From NCBI GenBank assembly GCA_937928555.1, contig CALFWR010000062.1:1-57346 (forward strand): a DNA stretch of 57,346 nt. Reading direction: 5' to 3'. The DNA comes from an uncultured Pirellulaceae bacterium. Lineage in GTDB: Bacteria > Planctomycetota > Planctomycetia > Pirellulales > Pirellulaceae. Position numbers and translations under genes: made by a program. Each line of letters begins with the position of its first letter. Position 1 is the stretch's first letter. Below the pieces are notes generated by a model, which was given only the letters and a program-made list of their open reading frames with translations, made no database searches and had not been told where the DNA came from. Positions 9,852 through 17,200 of the stretch are shown piece after piece.

Positions 9852-9986
9852 TCATCGCACGGGTTGTAAAAGAGTCTCAGTCCTAGACTTCATCAACGAG
9901 GTGAACCGAAATCTGGGCGACAATCCAGCTTTGACCTTCGTATCAGTGAGGTTCAACGCGAATCAACGCCGGTCGTCGTGAATAAT
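9804..9986 (-). repeat. MITE-like element, subfamily A
   Basis: It begins CCCGGATTATTCACGAGG and ends with the reverse-complement terminus GTCGTCGTGAATAATC. The interior contains the subfamily A signature 'cgacaatccagctttgacc' in reverse orientation. The outermost bases of the right end are missing, and the element runs directly into the stop codon of uxaC. It fills the gap between the CapC-like operon and uxaC. Confidence 0.85.
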
Positions 9987-11392
9987 CAGTCTTCAAAGAG
10001 CCCCAGGTATTCGCGGGCGTTCCCGTAACAGACCCTTTCCACCAGACCTCCTACCATTGCGAAATCCATCGGCAAGAGACCCTTTTCCATTTCGTGGCCA
10101 AGCATCTCGCAGAGGATCCGGCGAAAGTACTCGTGGCGCGTGAACGACAGGAAGCTGCGTGAATCAGTCAGCATCCCGACGAATCGGGAAAGCAGCCCGG
10201 TGTTCGAGAGCGTATTGAGCTGCCACTGCATGCCTTCCATCTGATCCAGGTACCACCAGCCGGATCCGAACTGCATCTTGCCCGCGACGCGGCCGTCCTG
10301 AAAGTTCCCGATCATCGTGCTGATCAAATAGTTGTCGCTGGGGTTCAGGTTGTAAACGATTGTTTTGGGCAGGCAATCGCGTTGATCAAGCCAATCGAAG
10401 AACTGGCCCATCGTGCGACCTTGCGGCACGTCGCCAATCGAATCGCAACCAAGGTCCCGGCCTGCCGAATGGAACAGCCGCGTGTTGTTGTTGCGAAAGA
10501 CTCCGACGTGAAACTGGTTGGTCCAGTCTTTGGCGTGGTCCAGGCGAGCCAGAAACAGCAGCATCCATGTCGAAAAAGCATCGTGTTGGGCGGCGTCTGC
10601 GGCGGTGCCTTGCATCGCGGCGTCAAAGATTTTCTCTGCGTCTGCCTTTTCACAGAACGCGGACGGGATGAACTGGCAGCCATGATCGCTCAATCGAGCC
10701 CCCATCCTGTGGAAGAAATCGTGGCGGCTTTCGATCGCAGCAAGAAAACCATCAAAGCTCGAGATCGACTGGCCAGCGGCTGTTTCGAGCTTCTTCACCC
10801 ATGCGATAAATTCTTCCGGCAGGTGAACGAACAGGGACCAGTCGGGCCTGAAAGCGGGCAGCACTTTGACGTCGAAGCCATCGTCGGCGACTTGTTGGTG
10901 GTACTCCAGCGAATCGGTTGGATCGTCGGTGGTGCAAAGTGCTTTGACGTTGAACTTTTCCAGAATCCCGCGCGTCCGCAGCTCATCGCGGCTTGCGATC
11001 TGTTCGTTGCAGCGATCCCAGACGGATTCAGCGTTGTCTTCGGTCAGCAATTCATCGATGTCGAAAAATCGCTTCAGCTCCAAATGGGTCCAGTGAAAAA
11101 TCGGGTTCCGCAAAGCATGTGGTACCGTTTTGGCGAACGCGACAAATTTTTCTTTGGGCGAAGCCTCGCCGGTGCAATGGGATTCCGGGATCCCGTTGGC
11201 TCGCATCGCCCGCCACTTGTAGTGGTCGTGGTCGATCCACATCGTGAACAGGTTTTCGAATCGCCTGTTTTCCGCGATATCTTTGGGCGAAAGATGATTG
11301 TGGTAGTCGATGATCGGCTGCGGGGCGGCAAATTCATGGTAAAGCCGTACCGCTGCAGGGCACTGGAGCAAAAAGTCGTCGTGTATGAACAT
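9986..11392 (-). CDS. uxaC: Glucuronate isomerase
   Basis: A 468-residue uronate isomerase of the amidohydrolase superfamily, close to the usual family length. It interconverts glucuronate with fructuronate and galacturonate with tagaturonate at the head of hexuronate catabolism. The N-terminus 'MFIHDDFLL' followed by 'DYHNHLSP' (HxH metal-binding motif) is typical of the family, as are 'WWYLDQMEGM' and 'LTDSRSFLSF' near the C-terminus. ATG 11392 is chosen because family members start at this point; a longer frame back to 11449 adds an atypical N-terminal extension. The TGA stop abuts the end of a MITE, so the element may have supplied the final bases. No other hexuronate genes are adjacent. 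Expected to be cytoplasmic. Confidence 0.93.
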   Translation of the reverse strand: MFIHDDFLLQCPAAVRLYHEFAAPQPIIDYHNHLSPKDIAENRRFENLFTMWIDHDHYKWRAMRANGIPESHCTGEASPKEKFVAFAKTVPHALRNPIFHWTHLELKRFFDIDELLTEDNAESVWDRCNEQIASRDELRTRGILEKFNVKALCTTDDPTDSLEYHQQVADDGFDVKVLPAFRPDWSLFVHLPEEFIAWVKKLETAAGQSISSFDGFLAAIESRHDFFHRMGARLSDHGCQFIPSAFCEKADAEKIFDAAMQGTAADAAQHDAFSTWMLLFLARLDHAKDWTNQFHVGVFRNNNTRLFHSAGRDLGCDSIGDVPQGRTMGQFFDWLDQRDCLPKTIVYNLNPSDNYLISTMIGNFQDGRVAGKMQFGSGWWYLDQMEGMQWQLNTLSNTGLLSRFVGMLTDSRSFLSFTRHEYFRRILCEMLGHEMEKGLLPMDFAMVGGLVERVCYGNAREYLGLFED

Positions 11393-11518
11393 AGTTGAAA
11401 AGAGAAAGTTGTGGAGGGTCACGGGTTGCGACAACGCGGGTTGCGACATCGGAAGCCGGAATCGCCGGGCTTCGGGAGGTGGTCGAGCAAGCCTCGTCGC
11501 ACGCCACGAATATCTTAA

Positions 11519-11706
11519 CCGGAATTATTCACGACGACGGGCGTTGATTTGCGTTGAACCACACCGACGCAAAGGTCAAAGCTGGATTGTCACCCAGATT
11601 TCGGTTCACCTCGTTGACAAACTCCGCAACAGAGACTTTCTTCTAACCTGGACCGCGTTTATCGGGCGAACTGAAAGTCACGCCCACGCCTCGTGAATAA
11701 TCCGGG
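11519..11706 (+). repeat. MITE-like element, subfamily A
   Basis: A 188-bp element between the divergent uxaC and M42 genes. It starts CCGGAATTATTCACGACGA and ends CTCGTGAATAATCCGGG. The interior 'ggtcaaagctggattgtc' defines subfamily A. CTTAA lies immediately on both sides (11514-11518 and 11707-11711), which may be a target-site duplication. A GTG within its right end opens a frame into the downstream peptidase gene that is unlikely to be used. Confidence 0.85.
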
Positions 11707-11827
11707 CTTAAGCCAGCGGCGGCTTTGTTGCTGCCCGTCATTTTCAGGAAGTCGCGCCGAAGTTACCTTATGGAGTTGTGTCAGTTCCCTTGTACCCGGT
11801 TCCGATCCCTTTTTTCCGATAGCTCCC

Positions 11828-12892
11828 ATGAATGACGCTTCTCTAAACTTTTTCGAAACGCTGCTTAATACTCCTGGCGTTTCCGGCTACGAAGAACCCG
11901 TTCAGCAAGTCGTCCGCGACTATGCGGCTCCGTTTGTTGATTCGATGAAGACCGACAATCATGGCAATCTGATTCTGTGCAAAAACCCGGACGCCGACAT
12001 CCGACTGATGTTCGCTGGCCATTGCGATCAGATTGGGTTGCTGGTTTCTTACATCGACGACAACGGTTTCATCTACACGCAAACGGTTGGGGGCTGGGAT
12101 CCGCAGCAACTGATTGGACAGAACATGACGATCTGGGCCAAAGACGGACCCGTCGAAGGCGTCATTGCCCGCAAAGCGATTCACTTGCTCGACGAAGGCG
12201 AACGCAAGAAAGTCGTCCGCACCAAAGAGCTATGGATCGATATCGGTGCTAGGGATCGCGAAGAGGCTGAATCTCTGGTCCGCGTTGGTGACAGCGTGAC
12301 GCTACGTCTCGGAATGACGAAGCTTCGCAATGGTTTGATCACAGCACCGGCGACTGACAACCGGACGGGTGTCTGGGTGGCCGTCGAAGCTCTCCGCTTG
12401 GCAGCGGAAATGGATGTCAAAATCGGCATCTACGCGGTCAGCACCGTTCAGGAAGAAATCGGACTTCGCGGCGCCCGTACCGCTGCGTTTGGCATCAATC
12501 CGCACGTTGGCGTGGCCATCGATGTGACTCACGCGACCGACTGCCCCAAGATCGATCCCAATCAAAACGGAAAAATCAAACTTGGCGGCGGTCCGGTGAT
12601 CGTTCGCGGCCCCAATGTCAACAATAAAATCAACACCCGTTTGCACGAACTGGCATCCGCGGGCCAGTTGCCAGCGCAAACCAAAGCCCTCGGTCGCGCG
12701 GCGCCGAACGATTCCAATGTGATCCAAACCAATCGAGCCGGTGTGGCGACGGGTTTAATCGGAATTCCCAACCGCTACATGCATTCGTCAGTAGAAGTCA
12801 TTTCGCTGGACGACATCGAAAATTCGGCCTTGCTGTTGGCAGCGTTTGCCAATTCGATCGCCGCGACCGACGAGTTTGTTCCGGGCTTGTAG
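11828..12892 (+). CDS. M42 family metallo-aminopeptidase
   Basis: A 354-residue cytoplasmic M42 peptidase (glutamyl/deblocking aminopeptidase, formerly endoglucanase M), of family-typical length. These enzymes form large tetrahedral dodecamers that remove N-terminal residues from peptides using two metal ions. Visible ligands and catalytic residues are His in 'AGHCDQIG', Asp in 'ATDNRTG', the Glu pair in 'STVQEEIG', Asp in 'AIDVTHATD' and His in 'YMHSSVE'. ATG 11828 begins a typical N-terminus ('NFFETLLNTPGVSGYEEP'); the upstream in-frame GTG lies inside the MITE. It converges on the peptidyl-prolyl isomerase gene downstream with no clear terminator between. Confidence 0.92.
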   Translation: MNDASLNFFETLLNTPGVSGYEEPVQQVVRDYAAPFVDSMKTDNHGNLILCKNPDADIRLMFAGHCDQIGLLVSYIDDNGFIYTQTVGGWDPQQLIGQNMTIWAKDGPVEGVIARKAIHLLDEGERKKVVRTKELWIDIGARDREEAESLVRVGDSVTLRLGMTKLRNGLITAPATDNRTGVWVAVEALRLAAEMDVKIGIYAVSTVQEEIGLRGARTAAFGINPHVGVAIDVTHATDCPKIDPNQNGKIKLGGGPVIVRGPNVNNKINTRLHELASAGQLPAQTKALGRAAPNDSNVIQTNRAGVATGLIGIPNRYMHSSVEVISLDDIENSALLLAAFANSIAATDEFVPGL

Positions 12893-12966
12893 CGGCCCCG
12901 GCCGGTACTAATCGGTGCTAGCCGGTACAACAAACTTTCGCATCCGGATCGCTACCGACGCTGGTG

Positions 12967-13698
12967 TTAGCGAACCGCTGCCTGATTCAACAGTTCCACG
13001 CTGCGGATGATGTCCAGACGCGGAAAGCGTTTCATAATGAATTTGTTGCCTTCTCGTTTAAAACGACCTTGAATGTCTTCGCCTTTCGGGTTCTCTCCGT
13101 ATTCGGTGTTGATCTGACGAACCACTTCCATGCCTTCGATGACTTTTCCGAACGGCGTGAATCCGTCGCGATCAAGCGCCCCGTTGTTGCCAAGGTTGAC
13201 AAACATCTGTGTGCTGCGCGAATTGGGCCTGCCTGTTTTGGCAAAGCACAGCGTGCCCGGCACATTGGAAACACCCGCGGGTCGATCGTCGTCGATGGTG
13301 GCATTGCCCCAGTCGTCGTTGACTTCCGGCGAACCGTGAATGCCGAATTGAAACATGAAACCCGGCACCGCGCGAAAGATGGCAATGTCCTGGAAGTACC
13401 CGGCAGACACCATCTGATGGAAGCGATCGACTCCCCGAGGTGACCATTCGCGATTGACTTCGGCCACAAAGTCACCCTTGGTGGTGCGGAACCGAACGCG
13501 AAACTGATCGGGAGCCTGTGGGTCAACGCGTGGCGGAGGAGGGACTTTGCTGGCCGAACCACGCGCCGAATCGCCAAGGAATTCGTTGGCAGCCAGCGGA
13601 TTACGATCCACAGCCGGAGCCGGCCCGAACAGGGATCGGGCTTTGGCACATCCGGACACCAAAACGACAGCCGCAAAAATCAGAATCCATTTGTTCAT
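12967..13698 (-). CDS. Cyclophilin-type peptidyl-prolyl cis-trans isomerase lipoprotein
   Basis: A 243-residue exported protein. The N-terminus 'MNKWILIFAAVVLVSGC' is a lipoprotein signal with a lipobox ending at Cys17. A proline-rich linker leads to a cyclophilin domain (about residues 75-235) with 'FHQMVSAGYFQDIAIFRAVPGFMFQFG' in the place of the usual active-site strand, followed by 'TQMFVNLGNN' and 'FTPFGKVIEGMEVV'. It probably assists folding of envelope proteins by proline isomerisation. ATG 13698 is preceded by GGGAAG. A longer frame back to 13872 is not supported because it would bury the signal peptide. Confidence 0.88.
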   Translation of the reverse strand: MNKWILIFAAVVLVSGCAKARSLFGPAPAVDRNPLAANEFLGDSARGSASKVPPPPRVDPQAPDQFRVRFRTTKGDFVAEVNREWSPRGVDRFHQMVSAGYFQDIAIFRAVPGFMFQFGIHGSPEVNDDWGNATIDDDRPAGVSNVPGTLCFAKTGRPNSRSTQMFVNLGNNGALDRDGFTPFGKVIEGMEVVRQINTEYGENPKGEDIQGRFKREGNKFIMKRFPRLDIIRSVELLNQAAVR

Positions 13699-13910
13699 AT
13701 TTCTTCCCTGAATTGAACCGAATAGTTCACGACCACGGGTGTCTGTTAAGCATGATTGGGCCAATTTCGACGCCCTCACGTCACCAACAGTCCGTGTTAA
13801 AAAGCACGCATTCTCTGGCATCCCCTGCCAATGCATCATTCTTGCAAATCCGGCGAACTGGACGAATATCAATTCGGAATCGCAAATTTCGGAGCGAAAC
13901 CCGTTATCAT

Positions 13911-14089
13911 CCGGAATTATTCACGACGACGGGCGTTGATTTGCGCCGAACCTCACCGACGCGAAGGTCAAAGCTGGATTGTCGCGCAGATTTCGGTTCA
14001 CCTCGTTGATGAAGTCCAGGGCAGAGACTCTTTTCCAACCGGTGCGCTGTTCATTGGCTAAACTGAAAGTTACGCCCACGCCTCGTGAA
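13911..14089 (+). repeat. MITE-like element, subfamily A, interrupted at its right end
   Basis: It starts CCGGAATTATTCACGACGA and carries the subfamily A interior. Its right terminus reads only 'cacgcctcgtgaa' before the next element's CCCGG begins at 14090, so its last bases are missing. This looks like a second element inserted into, or recombined with, its terminus. Confidence 0.85.
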
Positions 14090-14276
14090 CCCGGATTATT
14101 CACGAGGCGTGGGCGTCAGAATCAGTTGAGACAGTGATCCACGACACTGGTGCGATGAAACGATCGCTGTGGTTTTCATCTACCGGATGATTCACATTTC
14201 TTGTTGAAATTCAGCGTTTCCCCTGCTCCCGTTGGCCAGACGTAGAATCAACGCCCGTCGTCGTGAATAATCCGGG
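14090..14276 (-). repeat. MITE-like element, subfamily B, abutting the PSP1 gene
   Basis: A 187-bp copy that begins CCCGGATTATTCACGAGG and ends TCGTCGTGAATAATCCGGG, with subfamily B interior in reverse orientation. It is joined directly to the truncated subfamily A copy on its left. Its right end lies 8-32 bases from the possible starts of the PSP1-domain gene, so it must have become part of that gene's upstream region. Confidence 0.87.
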
Positions 14277-14307
14277 ATCGTGGATGACCGAACAGGAGAA
14301 AAACGTT

Positions 14308-15117
14308 TTGCCTACTTACATCGTTCGATACGGAAGCATGCGAATTCTTGCCACCATGACGGGCGAGGGGAGTTCCGTCTTTCGCCGCGGCCAGGAAGTC
14401 GTCGTCAAAACAGAGCGCGGCACCGAGACCGGTCAGGTGTTGTGCGAAGCCACCGAAGACGCGCTGTCGCACCTTGATGATCCGCCTTACGGAAAGATCC
14501 TTCGCCTGATGAGCGAGCAGGACGCGATCGAGCTTGCCAATATCGAAGGGCGACGGAACCAGGTGATGAAGGACTGCCAAAAGCATATCGATGCCTTGGC
14601 CTTGGAGATGCAACTGGTCGACGTCGAGCAAATTTTGGGTTCTCAACGAATGGTCGTTTACTACCTTGCACCCGAACGAGTGGACTTTCGCGAGTTGGTC
14701 AAAAACCTTGCGGGCGAATTCCGAACCCGAATCGAGATGCGTCAGATCGGCGTTCGCGACGAAGCGAAGCTGCTGGCGGACTATGGCGATTGCGGCAAGC
14801 CGGTTTGTTGCAACAACCATCTTGTCAAAATGCCACCGGTGTCGATGAAGATGGCCAAGCTACAGAAGTCGACGCTGGATCCGACAAAGATCTCCGGTCG
14901 CTGCGGCAGGTTAAAGTGTTGTTTGCGATACGAATTTGACACCTATGAAGAGATCCAGAAAACCCTCCCCAAGCCAGGCGCGAGGATTTTGACGCGACAG
15001 GGCAAAGCCAAAGTCGTCGCACAACAAATTTTGGCTCAGCAGTTGTTAGTTGAGACCGAAGACCATCGACGGATTTTGATCGATGCCAGCGAAGTGCTGT
15101 CGGTGATGAAGTCTTGA
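14308..15117 (+). CDS. PSP1-domain protein, RicT/YaaT-like
   Basis: A protein of about 270 residues with a PSP1 C-terminal domain, related to Bacillus RicT (YaaT), which binds Fe-S clusters in the Ric complex and affects RNA processing. Its diagnostic cysteines are visible in 'DYGDCGKPVCCNNH' and 'GRCGRLKCCLRYE'. Start choice is unsettled. TTG 14308 gives 'PTYIVRYGSMRI', the usual beginning in this family, and has AGGAG nine bases upstream. ATG 14284 adds eight residues. An in-frame ATG at 14263 lies within the MITE and is unlikely. The upstream element means the ancestral promoter was probably displaced or replaced. No functional partner lies nearby. Confidence 0.85.
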   Translation: MPTYIVRYGSMRILATMTGEGSSVFRRGQEVVVKTERGTETGQVLCEATEDALSHLDDPPYGKILRLMSEQDAIELANIEGRRNQVMKDCQKHIDALALEMQLVDVEQILGSQRMVVYYLAPERVDFRELVKNLAGEFRTRIEMRQIGVRDEAKLLADYGDCGKPVCCNNHLVKMPPVSMKMAKLQKSTLDPTKISGRCGRLKCCLRYEFDTYEEIQKTLPKPGARILTRQGKAKVVAQQILAQQLLVETEDHRRILIDASEVLSVMKS

Positions 15118-15406
15118 ACGCCGAAGTAGTGAGGGCTACGGCCTGCATTGCGCGTTGATGCGACGACTGGAAGCCGTCACCGGTCGCGCAGTGTAGCGGC
15201 TCGAAGCGATGGATGCTCTCCCCGCCAACGAAGAGCGCTGGGGCGCTCGCCACGAGAGGAGACTGCCGGAAGCCCACGCCACAATGAGCCTTGATGGGGG
15301 TGTCCCAATGGCCTCCTTCCCGTAGAAAAAAAACGTGTCAAAATGATGAGCAGTCCGCCCTGAATCCAGGCGAATCCGACTACGAAATAACTGAACACGA
15401 AATCCA

Positions 15407-16174
15407 ATGGCAACCGCAACCTCCACCGTCAAAGTCCTTGTCCTCCGCGCCCCTGGCACCAACTGCGATGAAGAAACCGGGTTCGCGTTCGACGCCGCCG
15501 GAGGCCACAGCGATTGTGTACACATCAACCAGTTGATCGAAACGCCGCAAATGATCAACGACTACCAGATCCTGTGCCTTGCCGGTGGTTTCAGCTACGG
15601 CGACGACATCGCTGCCGGCAGGATTCTCGCATCGCAGATGCAAAGCCGGCTTTCGGATGTGATTGCAGAATTTCACGCCGCTGGAAAATTGATCCTTGGC
15701 ATCTGCAACGGGTTCCAAATCCTGATCAAATCGGGGTTCCTGCTGCCCAAAGACCAACAGGGCCTTCCTGCGACACTCACATGGAACGAAAGCGGTCGCT
15801 ATCTCGCCACCTGGGTTGATCTCAAAGCCAACTCCAACAAGTGCGTTTTTCTCAGAGGCATCGACCGGATGTACTTGCCGATCGCCCACGCCGAAGGCAA
15901 ATTCGTCACCCGAGACCAATCGGTGCTGCAGTCTCTGGCCGATAACGATCAGATCGCGTTGACCTACGAGCTATCGGACGATGAACCAAGCCCCAACGGT
16001 TCGGTCGCAAACCTCGCGGGGCTTTGCGACAGCACGGGTCGAATCTTTGGGATGATGCCTCATCCCGAACGCCACATCGATCCAACGCATCACCCTCGCT
16101 GGACACGGGATGGTCTGGCCGCAGAAGGCGACGGGATGGCGATTTTCCGCAACGCGATCGGATTTTTCGCGTAG
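15407..16174 (+). CDS. purQ: Phosphoribosylformylglycinamidine synthase, glutaminase subunit
   Basis: A 255-residue class I glutamine amidotransferase. PurQ releases ammonia from glutamine for PurL, which converts FGAR to FGAM in purine synthesis. The chain shows 'APGTNCDEET' near the N-terminus, 'LAGGFSYGDDIAAG', the nucleophile Cys in 'LGICNGFQIL' and the His-Glu pair in 'MPHPERH'. The length fits stand-alone PurQ. No purL or purS is adjacent. The 289 bases between this gene and the PSP1 gene hold no recognisable feature. It converges on a small lipoprotein gene with a terminator in between. Confidence 0.92.
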   Translation: MATATSTVKVLVLRAPGTNCDEETGFAFDAAGGHSDCVHINQLIETPQMINDYQILCLAGGFSYGDDIAAGRILASQMQSRLSDVIAEFHAAGKLILGICNGFQILIKSGFLLPKDQQGLPATLTWNESGRYLATWVDLKANSNKCVFLRGIDRMYLPIAHAEGKFVTRDQSVLQSLADNDQIALTYELSDDEPSPNGSVANLAGLCDSTGRIFGMMPHPERHIDPTHHPRWTRDGLAAEGDGMAIFRNAIGFFA

Positions 16175-16372
16175 CGGTCTGTTGCGATTGAAAATGCGAG
16201 TTGATAGCAGTGGCATCGTTGATAGCAGTGACATTCATCCCGATGGCCAGCCCAAAACGGCGCCACGTCAGCGAGGCTACCAGTTCCGGCTTTCCCTACC
16301 GGTCACCACTGCTGTATCTGGGACCGCATTCCGGGCATTGACCTGACTTGGGTAATGCAAGCAAAAACAAAA

Positions 16373-16401
16373 AAAGCCCCGCGCGTGTCGCTCGGGGCTT
16401 T
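16373..16401 (-). terminator. Intrinsic terminator between purQ and the small lipoprotein gene
   Basis: A nine-base-pair stem AAAGCCCCG/CGGGGCTTT encloses an eleven-base loop. The run of A residues on its left gives a U-tract for transcripts from the minus strand, that is, from the small lipoprotein gene. The few T residues on its right could also serve purQ. Confidence 0.8.
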
Positions 16402-16422
16402 CTTCGTTGAATTGTCACGATC

Positions 16423-16641
16423 CTAGATCACACCACCATGTGTGTTGTAAGGATACATGTGGCTTGGCTGGTCAAGCAGCCAGAATCGGTGCCACTCTTC
16501 GCGAAGCTGTCTGAGGTCTTCGGAGGTGTAGATCAACTGGCGTGCGCGAACTGCTGGATCGGCGTCGTAGATTGGCAAAAAGCAACCCACGCAACTAAAT
16601 AGTGAAACCGCCAGTAGCGCCGTAAAAACGAATCGACGCAT
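16423..16641 (-). CDS. Small lipoprotein ending in THGGVI
   Basis: A 72-residue predicted lipoprotein: 'MRRFVFTALLAVSLFSCVGC' is a signal peptide with the lipobox Cys at position 20. The mature part is short and charged and contains 'YTSEDLRQLREEWHRFWLLDQP', ending 'YNTHGGVI'. From memory, short lipoproteins with this ending recur in planctomycete genomes; their function is unknown to me. The start is well supported by GGAGGAG six bases upstream of ATG 16641; a longer frame to 16788 lacks such a site. A terminator follows the gene. Confidence 0.75.
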   Translation of the reverse strand: MRRFVFTALLAVSLFSCVGCFLPIYDADPAVRARQLIYTSEDLRQLREEWHRFWLLDQPSHMYPYNTHGGVI

Positions 16642-16959
16642 CTCAACTCCTCCGTGATGTATGAAAGATCTTTGATCCAGAGCTGCCCAAACTGGCAAGC
16701 GATTCTCACCGGGCAGATCAAAGCTGCTCGGCAGCCTTTTTCCTGTCCTTTTCTTCGTCAACATCGGACGCGGAAGTTTAATCGGCAAGGACGAATTATT
16801 CGATATAGTTTGACATCACGGTAATTGATAGCAGAACGTGGCAAACCACGCAGTTAGCACGCAATGCAAAAGCCACGCTGACCTTGCACCCCGAAGCACC
16901 CAGCTTGTGAAAGTTTTCCATGTTTCGGGGTTGTTGGGAAAGAAATCGTTCTAGGGGTC
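16642..16959. other. Gene-free stretch before the secretin leader
   Basis: There is no coding frame I would support between the small lipoprotein start and the structured segment ahead of the secretin gene. A TTGACA at 16810-16815 could be a -35 box for the plus strand, but no good -10 box follows at the right spacing. Confidence 0.4.
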
Positions 16960-17150
16960 AGCCTCATGGTGACGAATAAGCGTGTTGTCCGGGAGTCCCG
17001 TTAACCTCCTGAACCAACCCGCAACAAGTAGACCCAGCTCTTACTCGCCAGTACCCGCAGGCGAGGTCAAGTTTCCCAACCGGGCTTCGAGCCAACACGC
17101 TCGAAGTCCGCCACGATACTTGATGATCCCGGTGCGCACGGGGTAGCACG
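16960..17150 (+). ncRNA. Candidate structured 5' leader of the secretin operon
   Basis: This segment lies 50-240 bases upstream of the secretin start and is unusually rich in complementary pairs. Perfect local hairpins are CTCGCC/GGCGAG (17044-17049 with 17060-17065), CTTCGAGC/GCTCGAAG (17085-17092 with 17099-17106) and CCCG/CGGG near 17128-17142. In addition, AGCGTGTTG at 16979-16987 is complementary over nine bases to 17093-17101, which covers the loop and part of the 3' arm of the second hairpin. That could form a pseudoknot or an alternative, mutually exclusive fold. I do not recognise a known riboswitch class. It could equally be an independent small RNA. Confidence 0.35.
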
Positions 17151-17200
17151 CCGATTGCTGTCGTTTGCCCAAGCGGTCCATTTACCCAAGGACCCAAAGC

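Noticed and set aside
10382..11398. 338-residue open frame antisense to uxaC
   Set aside because: It mirrors the codon pattern of uxaC, has no family features and lies entirely inside a clear gene on the other strand.
11693..11827. Longer M42 peptidase starting at GTG 11693
   Set aside because: That start is inside a MITE terminus, and the extra residues do not resemble the family; ATG 11828 gives a normal N-terminus.
13714..13740. Sequence gaatagttcacgaccacggg resembling a MITE terminus
   Set aside because: Several mismatches and no partner terminus at the expected distance; too weak to call a copy.
15118..15406. Possible remnant gene or RNA between the PSP1 gene and purQ
   Set aside because: The stretch has a few short complementary segments but no coherent fold or frame.
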